A DNA stretch of 64,000 bases, taken from positions 52,471,681-52,535,680 of the forward strand of contig CAMTDV010000007.1 in the NCBI GenBank assembly GCA_947069175.1, given 5' to 3'. Shown piece by piece: positions 34,765 through 46,511 of this stretch. Each line of letters starts with the position of its first letter. The first letter of the stretch is position 1. The notes below the pieces were generated by a model, which worked only from the letters and a program-made list of their open reading frames with translations, was not told where the DNA came from and did not search any database. This DNA comes from Scalesia atractyloides. Taxonomy: Eukaryota > Streptophyta > Magnoliopsida > Asterales > Asteraceae. Both the position numbers and the translations under genes were made by a program.

Positions 34765-35934
34765 TGACATGATATCGTAGTCTCACGTAGATTTAATCCA
34801 ACTACTACTAATAGATAGCGGTAAATGGGTATCGAACACAGGGAGTTTGTGGAATACGTGCTATTTTAAGTTTATAATAAATTGACTAATTGATCTAAAT
34901 GCAAGAAAATGAATTCAGGATTTTTGGTGATTTGGGTTTAAAACTAAATAAATTGCAATTCAACTATTGGTTGTCAAACATATTAGAAGCAAGTAATCAT
35001 CCTAGGTTTTCGGTTCCAATTAACACTTGTGTTTTAAATCAAACTAGAAAGAATCACATAGACATGACTCATGTATGACTATTTGTTCGTGATAAAAGGG
35101 AACTAAGTACTCGGATTACAAAGATATAAGGTTGTTACCCGATGACCAATTAACCAATATCCAACCCTAAATCCTCCCGTGATATCTCGGTTGTCAACGA
35201 CACCAAGAACGTACGATTAAGGCTAAGATCAAAACATCAATCAACAACTTACAAACAAATATTTAAACACCATAATAAACTACAAACATTGCTAGTCTAT
35301 TATTCTAGAAATTAAAGGTAAAAACACAATTGTTTCAAGCAAACCTTGCACCTTAGATTATCACAATGAGTTTAGCCACTCATGGTCTTGCAAATCATCA
35401 CACCTTCAAAATGTTATGTTCGTAGGAATCATATAACACCAAACAAAATGTTAGGAATTGTTTTTAGACCAAGTAACACACTCCAACTCGCCTCCTAGAT
35501 CTACCAAAACGTCTCCAATGATGGATATCCAAAAGACTCTTGAAAACCGGTTTTAAGAGGGCAGTTACACTTTTCTCGCAGGTTACCACCATAAGCTACA
35601 GTGGTCACCATAAGCCACGGTGGTAAAAAAATTCCTTACGACCCCAAGAGACTGGTTTAACGGTGCATAGAAGGATCAGACACCACCGTAAGCTACGGTG
35701 CCCACTGTAGCTTATGGTGGTCAGCAGTTTTTCTATTTTTGTTCTTTTATCAATTCTCCAAGTCTTCATCTCCTCTTAGTCAAATGCAAGCTCCCATCAA
35801 AGCACGTTCAAATCGCTTGTTTATGCTCTTCGGTACCTACACTGTAGTTATCAAATCCTAATTATTAACCAAATTAAGTGCGGAATATTGATCGATTTAA
35901 AGCACTTGAGGGTTGTCCAATGGACCCCCCGTCA
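34765..35934 (-). repeat. Element C 5' LTR
   Basis: It runs TGACATGATATC...CCCGTCA on the plus strand (1170 bp). It contains an intact hairpin at 35683-35720 (arms of 17 nt, two mismatches, CCC in the loop) made from the CCACCGTAAGCTACGGTG motif, plus two degenerate copies at 35586-35630. It ends directly against the second copy of the B gag segment. Confidence 0.9.
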
Positions 35935-36786
35935 ACTAGCCAAATAGAAGAGCTGAAAGAATGGATGGGCGGGGTGCAAAATAAAAGGGGGACCCGTAGA
36001 TGCACATATAGGGACTTCATGGCTTGTAACCCTGCAATGTATGATGGAAAAATCGATCATATCTTATGCCAAAGATGGATTTCCAACATGGAGGCCGTGT
36101 TTATAAGAAGTAGGTGCGAGAAAGAGGACCAAGTAATGTTTGCAACGGGCCAACTCCAACTCCAACTCCAAGCAAAGGATTGGTGGATGCCCATTGCAAG
36201 GAATTGGGAGAAGAGAAGCTTCAAGAGCTAACATGGCAGGAGTTTAAGGAACCTTTCTTAAAGTTCCATTACCTGCAATCCGCAGTTACGTCTTCGGCAA
36301 GGTAAGGAGTCTATCGATGAAATTATGAATGTGTTCTTGACAAATTAAAATTTTGTCAAGACCTTATTAAGACCGAAAGAATGAAGATTAATCGATATCA
36401 CGACATGCTAAGGGCGGAATTTAGGGAGTTCATCACTTCCTCGAAGTGTGAAACCCTAAATGAGCTGACCAATTGGGCAAGGGGTCGAGAAATTGTACTT
36501 AAGCATCAAATAGAACGGGGGAAAAGATAACGATAGAAAGGGTGGTAATCCGAGTCCGTCCAAGAAATCAAAAGTTCACGATTACAACAAGAAGGATAGC
36601 ATGAAAAGTGGGATTCCTCGATGTAAGACTTTTGGAAAGCTTCATTCGGGAGAATGTTTGTTGAGTAAGAAAGGATGCTACAATTGCGGACAAGAAGGGC
36701 ACCCTTATTCCAAATGTCCTAACACGACCAGAACTTGTTTCAATTGTTTCTCACCGGGACAGTCAAGGCAGATTGCCCAAAACTGA
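35935..36786 (+). pseudogene. Element B gag, 3' fragment with zinc knuckles
   Basis: It begins with a repeat of the last 212 bp of the left fragment ('IEELKEWMGG' and 'YRDFMACNP'), then 'RWISNMEAVFIRSRCEKEDQ', a (CCAACT)3 micro-repeat, 'LTWQEFKEPFLKFHYLQSA', a basic linker, and two knuckles at 36660-36770: CYNCGQEGHPYSKC (intact CX2CX4HX4C) and CFNCFSPGQSRQIAQN (H and the last C lost). Frames shift at least three times. This is nucleocapsid-type RNA-binding sequence. Confidence 0.8.
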
Positions 36787-36884
36787 AGGAAAAAGGGGTA
36801 GAGATGGAAGAAGGATATTGCCCCGAGAGCTAAAGGAAGAATGTTTAAATTGCCACCGAAGAAGCTAAGGCGCTTCCGAATGTT

Positions 36885-39800
36885 GTGTCATGTATTTTCT
36901 TAATTAATTTAATACCTACAAATGTGTTGTTCCATTCCGAGGCAAGTAGGTCATTTGTATCACATGAACTTATAAACTATCCCTCCTTTAAAATTGAACG
37001 AATGCCTATACCTTTAGAATTAGAAGTAGCTGATAGCAAGAACTACTTATTGAACGAAATATGTAAGGGATGTAAATCCTTATAGAAGGCGAGGAATTCG
37101 AAATAGATCTTATGCCCATGGTATTGGGTGAGTTCAAAGTTATAGTGGGCATGGACTGGTTATCCGGTACCATGTAGAAATTCAATGCGAAACTAAGATC
37201 ATATGAGTGCTATCATCAAATGGGAAATGGGTAAGCGTTTATGGGAAAGAAAGCTCGAGATGAAGCTATGTAACATTGTAGTAGCAGTCAAGTACATACA
37301 AAACGGAGGCAAGCCGTTTCTAGTTTACGTAGTAGATACCACTAAGGACGCACCAAAATTTGATGATGTTGAAATTGTAATGAGTACCCGATGTGTTTCC
37401 GGATGAATTACTGGGTCTCCAACCGGAACAAGACGTAGAGTTTCACATCGAATTAAATCCAAGTGCTAAACCGGTGGCTAAGGCTCCCTATAGATTGGCT
37501 CCATAGAAATGCGGGAGTTAATAACCCAGATACAAGAATTGCTCGAAAAAGGTTTCATACGCCCGAGCATGTCACCTTGGGGAGCCCCATATTATTTGTC
37601 AAAAAGAAAGATGGTTCGATGCGCATGTTCATCGACTATAGAGAATTAAACAAATTAACGGTTAAGAACCGATAACCCTTACCTCGAATTGATGATCTAT
37701 TTGACCAATTGTAAGGGCAAGTTGGTTCTCAAAAATTGACTTACGCTCTGAATATCATCAATTAAGAGTACGGGAATAAGATGTGGCAAAAACTGTGTTC
37801 AGAACTCGATACGCACATTACGAGTTCCTAGTAATGTCTTTTGGGCTAACTAATGTGCTGGCTGCATTTATGCACCTTATGAATTGGGTGTGCCAACCCA
37901 TGCTAGATAAATCTGTAATAGTGTTTATAGATGACATCTTAGTGTATTCCCAAAGCAACGACGATCATGCAAACCATTTGCATGAAGTATTATAAATTCT
38001 CCGTAAGGAAAAGTTATATGCGAAGTTCTCTAAGTGTGCCTTTTGGCTAAGAGAAGTGCAATTTCTCGGCCACGTGATTAACAAAGATGGTGTTTTAGTG
38101 GATCCGTTAAAGGTGGAAGCAGTCATGAAATGGATTCCTCCAAAGAATCCAAATGAAGTGAAGTGTTATGGGATTAGCGGGCTACTACCGAAGATTTATT
38201 CAAGACTTCTCCAAATTAGCCCTACCCATGACTAAGTTAACAAAGAAAAGTGAGAACTTTGTATAGGGACCCGAACAAGAAAAAGCATTTCAAGTTCTGA
38301 AGAAGAGACTGTCTAATTCACCGGTGTTAACTCTACCAGACGGGACGGAAGATTTAGTCGTGTACGTGGACGCCTCACGTCAGGGGTTAGGAGGTGTTTT
38401 AATGCAACGAGGTAAAGTTATAGCATACGCCTCAAGACAGCTCAAACCACATGAAGAAAATTACCCAATGCATGATCTACAATTGGCCGCTGTGGTGTTC
38501 GCCTTAAAACTATGGCGACATTATTTATATGGAACAAAGTGCACCATATACTTAGACCATAAAAGTCTCAAGTACTTCTTCGAACAAAAAGATCTCAACA
38601 TGAGACAACGAAGGTGGTTAGAACTGATTAAGGATTACGATTGTGAAACCCTTTACCATCCCGGCAAAGCAAATGTAGTGGCGGATGCCCTTAGCCGAAA
38701 GGAACCTCCACCCCCGATTCCGGTAAAGTCTATGAGAATGATCGTTACGCCTCATCTCCTTAGGATGATAAGAGAAGCACAAATCAAGTCATTAAACTAA
38801 GAAGATCCTAAGAAGGAAAGGACAAAAGGGATTGTGGATAAATTAGAAGAAAATGCAAGTGGAATCAAAACTCGGTATGGGTGGATCTGGATTCCCTGGT
38901 TATGTTAAGTAAAGGCGATATTACTTGAAGAAGCTCATAAATCACGATACTGGATACATCCGGGAGCAATGAAAATGTATCGAGATTTAAAGAAGAATTA
39001 CTGGTGGCTGGGAATGAAACGAGACATCGTTAAATGTTTAACATGCTCTCAAGTGAAAGCAGAACATCAGAAGTCGTGCGAAGAATTACAATCCTTAGAA
39101 ATTCTGATGTGGAAATGGGAAGATGTGACAATGGATTTAGTGATTAAGCTTCCCAAAACACAAAAAGGGCACAATGCCATATCGGTAATTTTGGATCGAC
39201 TCACCAAGAGTGTCCACTTCCTACCTATCAAAGAGGGCTAATTCGTCAGCAAGGATGGCAGAGGTTTTTATGAATGAAATCGTAGCTCGTCACGGAGTAC
39301 CCATCTCCATTGTGTCGGATCGAGACACTAGATTCACATCACGTTTCTAGCAAAAATTCCATGAACAAATGGGAACGAAACTCCATTTTAGTACAGCTTA
39401 TCATCCACAAAGGATGGACAATCAAAAAGGACTATTCAGACACTTGTGGATATGTTGAGGGCATGTTTCTTAGACTTTGGGGAAACTAGGATAACCATTT
39501 GCCATTAGTTGAATTCACCTACAATAATCGTTATCATAATAACATTCAAATGGCACCATACGAGATGTTGTATGGGAGAAAATGTAGAACCCCTATATGT
39601 TGGTGAGAAGTAGGACAGTAAGATATTGCGTCCAAAGACGTAATGGCCCAAACTAATGAGAAGATCGATATCATACGGGCACGATTGAAGGCGGCACAAG
39701 ACCGACAGAAAGTCTATGCGGATCGAAGAAGACGACCCATCGAGTTTCAAGTAGGAGACCACGTGCTACTAAAAGTTTCACCATGGAAGGGAATAATTCG

Positions 39801-40200
39801 TTTTCGTAAATGAGTAAAACTCGGTCCCCGTTACATAGGGCCTTTTAAAATCATAGCTCGAATTGGAAAGGTAGCGTATCAGTTGGAATTACCACCGGCG
39901 TTAGATGGAATACATGACACATTTCATGTGTCACAATTAAGAAAGTGTCTCATGGATGAAACCGCTTATCCTCTTGATGATAGCGAATTGGATAAAATTT
40001 GAGTTATGTCGAGAGACCAGTGGCTAAAAGGATAATAAAGTGAAACACCTTCGTAACAAGGCCATTAGACAAGTTTTGGTCCAATGGCAACATCGAAAAG
40101 GATCAGATCTTACTTGGGAAGCGGAGGATGAAATGCATGAACACTACCCAAAATTATTTGGTACGTACTTAGGTTTCAGGGTTGAAACCTTCCATTAGGA
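36885..40200 (+). pseudogene. Element B protease, RT, RNase H, integrase and chromodomain
   Basis: The protease (36885-37170) has LFHSEASRSF where LFD(S/T)GA is expected, so the catalytic Asp is His. RT (37480-38200) has 'MRMFIDYRELNKLTVKN', 'VMSFGLTNVLAAFMHLMN' and catalytic FIDDILVYS. RNase H (38324-38800) has VYVDASRQ, 'YPMHDLQLAAVVFALKLW' (the usual ELAAV Glu reads Gln), YLDHKSLKYF and VVADALSRK. Integrase has a zinc region 'EAHKSRYWIHPGAMKMYRDL' and KCLTCSQVKAEHQ, then TMDLVIKLP, 'ILDRLTKSVHFLP' and VSDRDTRFTS; the third acidic block is frameshifted. The chromodomain is near 40060-40190 ('VLVQWQHRKGSDLTWEAED'). Stops are numerous. Confidence 0.88.
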
Positions 40201-40209
40201 GGGTAGATT

Positions 40210-42241
40210 TATAACGCCCCAAATTGCTCATATTTTAAATTTATACGGTCATGACTTAGAATGAGATATAGTAACTAGCATCCCGAATCAAATAAAAGAT
40301 TTTTAGAGTATGTGTGTTAACATGAAATTGGTAACAAAGAATGGTTGTCATAATTAGGAAAATAACCATTATAAGAATAAGAAATTAACATGTAAGAACA
40401 TCATAAGTGGCAAACTTGAGGGGTTCAATAGGGGGTGTAAGAAAAATGGACTTATAAAATGAAAATAACTTGTTCCTATTAACAAAACTCCCCCTTTTTC
40501 AAAAAGAAGCCCCGCGCACGTAGATCAAAGTTTAGTGGAGAGACCATACATAGGCCTGTTCCAAGCCGAATAAAAAACATAGACACTCTTCAACACATGT
40601 GTGTGTGTTCGACCAGAGCAAAGAAAAAACAAGGGGTAAACCCTTGTTTCATCACAATCCTGCAAATTGAATGAGAATTGAAGCTAAAATTAATGCATGA
40701 ACACCAATTCATTATCATCTAAGAGTTCTTAGCATAAGGTAAGTTGAATTTCATGATTTGAATGATTTTGTAGAAAGTGGATTGAATTCAATCCATAAAT
40801 TTATGTGAAATTAGTATGAATATAAGTTAGAATCACACTATAGAATAAGAGTTATGCTTGAAATTGCCCCCTTTGAAGATTTATATTGAAAACCCACTTG
40901 AAATGATAATGTGATGATTATGTAGAAGTAATCATAGATGTAATGTTAAAGTATAAGTTTGTAGATATTAGAGATTACTAGATAACTGATGAGGATTGAG
41001 GATTTGGTGAAATCAACGGATTATGATGATCTATGATGTTAACTAGTAGAAATATGCTTTGGATACTTGTACATAATGCTTTGTTGATGGTACGCTCACC
41101 AAGTGTTTGATGAAATGCCTAAACTAGGAATTTTGTGATTTGACTTCGAACCCTATATAAAGTTTATGAATTGAGTATATAAATGATACATATGTTGAGT
41201 TTTGCAACACTTTACTCAAGAATGAATGTGTAGTAAGTATAAAATTGAGATCTAAATATAAACATCGATGTATAGGGATAAAGAAAGAAGGTTCGGACAA
41301 CACGAAACGACAAGTAAGCCAAGACCAAGGTATGTTACTTATCGAACCCAAACTTATTAGCAGCACTACTTTTATTCTAATATTTGAAGGAATGATTTTA
41401 CTATCATTTTAATGAAATTAAGTTTATCGATTAAAATGTCAAGCTAGGGAAGAATTGTTGTTAATGACTTAATAAAATTAGTCAAATATTTGGAATGTTA
41501 TATTAGAGAATGACTATGATTTTGACCAAAACGGGTCAACCGGATAAGAATGTAAAAGTAAAAAAATGGATTCGTGTTGACTTGTATAGAACGAGTCAAC
41601 CAGACAAGAATGTAAAAGTAAAAGAATGGATTCGCGTTGACTTCTATAAAACCGGTCAACCGGATACGAATGTAAAAGCAAAGGAATGGATTCGTTTTGA
41701 CTTGTTTAGAACTGGTCGTCCGAATAAACGGGAAAGGTTTAAGAATGGTTATGAGTTGAATCAATATGAATGGGTCAACAACTTAATGTTGTTTAAGTCA
41801 AGCAAATAATTTAAGGTTAAAGTATGTGATGATAGAATGATTGTTTAAATTTATTATTAGTCATTACTTGAAGTAACACGAAATGTTAATCGAACTTGTT
41901 GTGATGTTTAGGTAAAACTTCTACTTAATGTTGCGCCTCGCTCGGAACGAACACACTACTTGCCCTTTACACGTTTCCGGTTCAAGCTTGGATGGATTAA
42001 CGGTCAAAACAAATACTTTTGGGATATAAACTTCGTTTTCTTTAGACACCTATATATCTTTTATGCATAACCTTAAAGTTTGCATTTTGGCAATCGTCAT
42101 GTAGTTGAAAACTCCTTGTAATTAATGTTTATTTTTGTTTTGTACAAATACGCGTCGGGGTATTTTGGTTAAAATTTCTCCTTATAATGCGAAGGTTTAA
42201 GTTTTATGAAGTTTTAACGTTTGCAAGGGACGGGCGTTACA
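40210..42241 (+). repeat. Element B 3' LTR
   Basis: It starts TATAACGCCCC (TG to TA at the first dinucleotide) after the purine-rich AGGAGGG and ends GGGCGTTACA. At 2032 bp it retains about 0.1 kb after the TATA-like CTTATAAAAT (40451-40460) that the 5' LTR has lost. The hairpin near 40628-40650 and the 60-bp minisatellite at 41525-41735 are both kept. Confidence 0.92.
41525..41735 (+). repeat. 60-bp minisatellite in the element B 3' LTR
   Basis: Three 60-bp units plus partial ones. The plus-strand frame 41510-41809 stays open through the array and would encode 20-residue repeats (KTGQPDKNVKVKKWIRVDLY type). It is homologous to 21661-21850. Confidence 0.9.
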
Positions 42242-44280
42242 TTTTCAGCATCACACTTCAACTTATTATCGAGGTTACCCTCATTAACAGTCGAGTATTG
42301 TGCCTCACGAATCATTCCTTAAAGTTTTCCCAAGGTTTGGTAACAACGTACACTCTTAACATGAGTCTTCCAACTGAGTGCGTCGGCTACAACATTCGCT
42401 TTACCAGGGTGATAACGGATATCGCAGTCATAGTAGTTTAACAATTCCACCCAACGACGCTGACGCATGTTGAGTTCTTTTTTATTAAAGATGTGCTGGA
42501 GGCTCTTATGGTCAGTGAAGACCGTACAATTTGTACCATAAAGGTAGTGTTGCCACATCTTCAATGCAAAATCAACTGCACCAAGTTCAAGGTCGTGCGT
42601 AGTATAATTTTTCTCATGAATCTTGAGTTGTAGTGATTTGTAAGCGATAACCTTGTCTCGTTGGATAAGAACGCAACCGGTTGCTTGTCTTGAGGCATCG
42701 CAATACATGAGAAAGTCGTCGGTACCATCAGGAAGGGCTAGGATAGGAGCATTACAAAGCATGTCCTTGAGCGTTTGAAAAGACTCCTCTTATTCAGAAC
42801 TCTAAACAAAAGGCTTATCCTTTTGAGTCAAGAAAGTGAGAGGCATGGCAATTTTATAGAAATTCGAAATAAACCGACGATAATAATCGGCTAGCCAAGA
42901 AATGAACCAATTTTGGACAGAGACTTAGGAGCAATCCAATTCCTTACCGCCTCAATTTTCACGGGGTTAACATGAATACCAAGTTCGTCGACAACATGAC
43001 TAAGGAATTGAACCTCCTTTAGCCAGAATTCACACTTGGAGAACTTGGCGTAGAGACGTTCAGTACGCAAAAGCTGAAGGATAAGACGCAAGTGTCGCTC
43101 ATGCTCCTCTCGCGTCTTGGAATAGATTAGGATATCATCAATGAAGAGGATCATGAATCGGTCGAGATATGGCTTACACACGCGATTCATTAAATCCATA
43201 AAAACGGCGGGTGCGTTGGTCAAACCAAATGGCATGACCACGAACTCGTAGTGCCCATAACGTGTGCGAAACGCGGTTTTGGGTATATCTTCTTCAAGGA
43301 CTCAAAGTTGATGATAACTAGAGTGAAGGTCGATTTTTGAGAAATAAGTTGCGCCTTGAAGCTGATAAAAAAGGTCGTCGATGCGAGGAAGAGGGTATCG
43401 GTTCTTGACTGTAATCTTGTTCAGCTCACGATAGTCGATGCACATTCGGAAGGACCCGTCTTCCTTTTTGACGAATAGAACGAGAGCTCCCCAAGGAGAT
43501 GTGCTAGGACGTATGACGCCTTTATCAAGAAGCTCCTGAAGTTGGCTAGACAGCTCTTGCATCTCTGAGGGTGCTAGACGATAGGGGGATTTTGCGACCG
43601 GAGTTGCGCCAGGGATGAGGTCGATGCGAAAGTCAACTGAACGAGGAGGAGGAGGACCAGGAAGATCCTCGGGGAAGACGTCAGGGTAATCACACACAAT
43701 GGGAACTTCACTCATGCTTAGATCGTTATCTCTCTTTTCCACAATGTGGGCAAGAAAGGCAAAGCATTCCTTGAGCAAGTACTTGTCCGCTTGGATACAC
43801 GACATAAGCTTGAGTCCTTTGGAGGGTTTCTCGCCATAGACGTGTAAGGAATCGTCATTGGGAAGGGGAAGGCGAATGAACTTTTCGGAACAAACAACTT
43901 CAGCACGGGCTTGCCTAAGCCAATCCATACCTACTATGATGTCGAAGATACCCATTTGCATGGGTATGTGGTCAATGGAAAACGTATGCTTGTTGAGATT
44001 CAAAGAACAATTAGAAAGCACAGAATTGACGGTGATGGATTTTCCGTCAACGACTTCGACTTGGAATGATTTATCCGCACCAGTATCAAATAAAACTTTT
44101 ATCCGCACCAGTATCAAATAAACGGATACAAAACTTTTAACGTAAGCAAAGGTTCGAATTCAACGAATACAAAACTTTTATCCGCACCAGTATCAAATAA
44201 ACACGTAACGTAAACATTGTTAATGAGAAACGTACCCGAAATGACATCATTGGCATTTTGAGCTTGGGCGGCTGTGAAGA
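42242..44280 (-). pseudogene. Element A protease, RT and RNase H
   Basis: Minus strand. The protease active site CLFDTGADKSF is near 44215, but the segment encoding it is present three times (44178-44201, 44099-44122, 44071-44094), with frame breaks between. The protease C-terminal part follows ('GIFDIIVGMDWLRQARAEVV'), then 'YPDVFPEDLPGPPPPRSVDF'. RT has 'FRMCIDYRELNKITVKNRYP', 'YFSKIDLHSSYHQL', 'VMPFGLTNAPAVFMDLMN' and LFIDDILIYSK (catalytic IDD). RNase H (42762-42319) has MYCDASRQ, 'YTTHDLELGAVDFALKMWQ', FTDHKSL and VVADALS, all four acidic positions. Element B cuts the frame at 42241; integrase continues at 20428. Confidence 0.88.
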
Positions 44281-45608
44281 CGAAGGCTAGACCGCGAGCT
44301 TGCTGCTGCTGGTTGTTGTTATTGTTGTTGCGTTGCGGACCGTTGTTGGCGAAGTGGTTTGGATCTCCGCATCTAAAGCAGACACGGGTGGTCGGTTTTG
44401 GTTGGCGGTAGGGTTTTGGGGTGCGGTTATGGTCGGACTTGGTTTGTAGGGGCTTGCGAAGCACTTTGACATTGTTGGGCAAAGTGTCCATACCTGTTGC
44501 AGATAGTGCATAGGCGGCAAGGGGTAGTAACCGGATAGTGGAGAGGACAGGTGTTACACTTGGGATACGGTCTAGTGTATGCTTTCTTGATAGGTTCTGT
44601 AGAGGCTAAGGCTAGCTGTTGAGGGTTTGGCGGAGTGACTACCGCGCAGTTCTGGCTCGAAGCCTTCCGCTTCTTGCCTTTGGTGTTGCTTCTTGGTGGT
44701 TTGGATGAGGTAGGCTCGGTGAGGGCTTCGGTGGTGGCTTGATAGGCTTTCCTTAATGAAGCCTCGGAGGCTTCACAAAGGATGTGGTTATTATTCAGTC
44801 GGGCAGATAGGTGAAAGCTTCCTCAAGGGTTTTGGGTGAGGTGGTGTCAACAAGGTCCGTGAGGTGAGGAGGGAGGCAGCGTATGTACTTGGCAACTGCC
44901 TTTTCGGACGTGTCGACTAGGCTAGGGCAAATCGCACTCAGCTGCTTGAAACGGGCCGTGAGGCCGGCATTGTCATTCCCCACCTGTTTAAGGTTCCAAA
45001 ACTCGTTCTCGAGTCATTGGCGCTCGTGGGGAGGATAGAATTCATTCTCCATCAGCTTCTTAAGCTCGATCCACGGGAGGGCGTGAGCGTCATCGTTACC
45101 ACGAGCGTTACGATCCGAAGTCCACCAATCGAGAGCCCTCGATCGGAATACTCCCATAGCGTTCATGGTACGCAGGTGGTCAGACAACCACTTTGGAGAA
45201 AAGTAACCTCGATGGCGTCAAACCATTGGAGTAACTTGGTGGCGTCCCCTTCGCCGGTAAAAGGCTGGGGGTTGCAGGATCAAAACTGCTTATGGGTAAA
45301 GGTTGATTTAGGTGGTTCCGCCTTGGAGTCAATGGAGGTGGGGGTGATTCGGCATTAGGTGGGGGTTGAATCTTTCTGACAATCTCAGGTATGACCTTGG
45401 CCATATGCCGGCCATTTGTTCGGCCATGAACTTCATGCAGTCCTTTTTGGACATCGAATCGAAATGGGACCTTGATTTGGACTTCTTCTTGCCCATAACG
45501 CTTTAGGAGGAAGACATCTAAAGGGTTCGACAATAGAAGAGAGATTAAGGCTTTGATCATAATGCGTTTTTTATATAAAGAAATCATTTTTGAGCATATA
45601 AGTATCAT
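44281..45608 (-). pseudogene. Element A gag with zinc knuckles
   Basis: Minus strand. 45608-45180 holds a gag start region with 'MAKVIPEIVRKIQ', then a proline-rich stretch. Near 45200-45010 a frameshifted capsid region matches the plus-strand reading around it. 44983-44795 holds 'DNAGLTARFKQLSAICPSLV' and 'YIRCLPPHLTDLV'. Two zinc knuckles follow: a C-x2-C region around 44560-44480 (CTICNRYGHFAQQC by frame) and CFRCGDPNHFANNG near 44370, where the last Cys reads Gly. Several frameshifts are present. RNA-packaging function is lost in this copy. Confidence 0.78.
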
Positions 45609-46496
45609 GTAACACGTATGAATTCACATAGATAGCACTGACATACAAGCATTCAAAAGCATAAACATGTATGATTTGCGTAAGGAACATAAATTTAGTT
45701 GGTTCACGAGGATTATTATTATTGTTTTTGGTTAAGAAAGGTTTGCGAGTTGTGCATCAGGTTAGATATGAATAAGGTAACAAGTATTAAAAACACATGA
45801 TAATTGAGATACATAAAAGATAGGCTTAATAAAACATAAGAGTGTTTCAGGTTGAGAAACGTCGACTATTCTAAAGTGAATCGAGATCCTTTCAAATTAG
45901 AGAAACATGTTTTGGCCTATAGGTAAAATACTCTCGTCAAGAAGCGATTAACGACACTTTACACTTCCAGTTACTACACGTCTCTAACCGATCGAAAATC
46001 AAAACTTTGGCGAGATTGAAAATCGAGGAATGGGACTAGTTGATAAGGTTCGGTTTCACCCATAACTTGACAATATCGTACCCTAAGCGTGGTTGGTACT
46101 TACCAAACGAGGAGCGAATTCAAACTCATTGTTAAGGGTCCACTAGAGTATGAAATGGAAATTCCCATCAAGATGTGGATTTCACTCCTAACTTGATGGT
46201 GTAATTTCATGTAAAATCAAATACGCAGATTGAGAGTGATCACCAAAGTGCGGGTTTCACCCCTATTTTGTTGAGATCGTCTCGATGATAGTATGAGTGT
46301 CTTCAAGTCTTCAAGTGTGTAAATTGTGTAAGTGTCTTAGGAAAGACACGTTGCATATCTATTAAGATAAAAGAAATAGGAAGAAGCAAATAGGGAGAAT
46401 TTACATTTTAAGCATGAATCAAGAAAGGTCAAGTTGGTCACTTAAACTATATACTAGGTCGAACATGGCAATTCTACCTAATTCCCTATAGTTATG
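45609..46496 (-). other. Element A untranslated leader
   Basis: About 0.9 kb without significant ORFs between the primer site and gag. The phrase 'cggtttcaccc..aact' recurs three to four times from 46040 to 46270, a loose imperfect repeat. Confidence 0.6.
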
Positions 46497-46508
46497 GCTC
46501 TAATACCA
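46497..46508 (-). other. Element A primer-binding site (tRNA-Met type)
   Basis: The minus strand reads TGGTATTAGAGC (one mismatch to TGGTATCAGAGC), 3 bases inside the 5' LTR. This fixes the orientation of element A. Confidence 0.88.
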
Positions 46509-46511
46509 ATC

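Larger units (their letters stand above)
23448..35934 (-). mobile_element. Element C: Athila-type Ty3/Gypsy with env-like ORF, nested in B
   Basis: Minus-strand order: 5' LTR 35934-34765, tRNA-Asp-type primer site, Q/P-rich gag, protease, RT, RNase H, integrase, a 1.1-kb non-coding interval, env-like ORF, polypurine tract, 3' LTR 24593-23448. The extra ORF after integrase and the Asp-type primer site fit the Athila group. Multiple frame breaks make it non-autonomous. Its junctions with B are abnormal: the left LTR lacks about 7 terminal bases and 212 bp of B are present on both sides. Confidence 0.9.
20429..42241 (+). mobile_element. Element B: Ty3/Gypsy chromovirus, nested in A and split by C
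   Basis: 5' LTR 20429-22363, Met-type primer site, leader, gag (interrupted by element C at 23448-35934), protease, RT, RNase H, integrase, chromodomain and 3' LTR 40210-42241. It lies in opposite orientation to A and disrupts A between RNase H and integrase. Flanks are TTTTT (20424-20428) and TTTTC (42242-42246), a 4/5 match compatible with a 5-bp target duplication. Without C it is about 9.3 kb. Confidence 0.9.

Noticed and set aside
20429..42241. Endogenous pararetrovirus (caulimovirus-like) origin for the RT/RNase H regions
   Set aside because: LTR pairs, tRNA primer sites and integrase domains are present, and no movement protein was seen. These are LTR retrotransposons.
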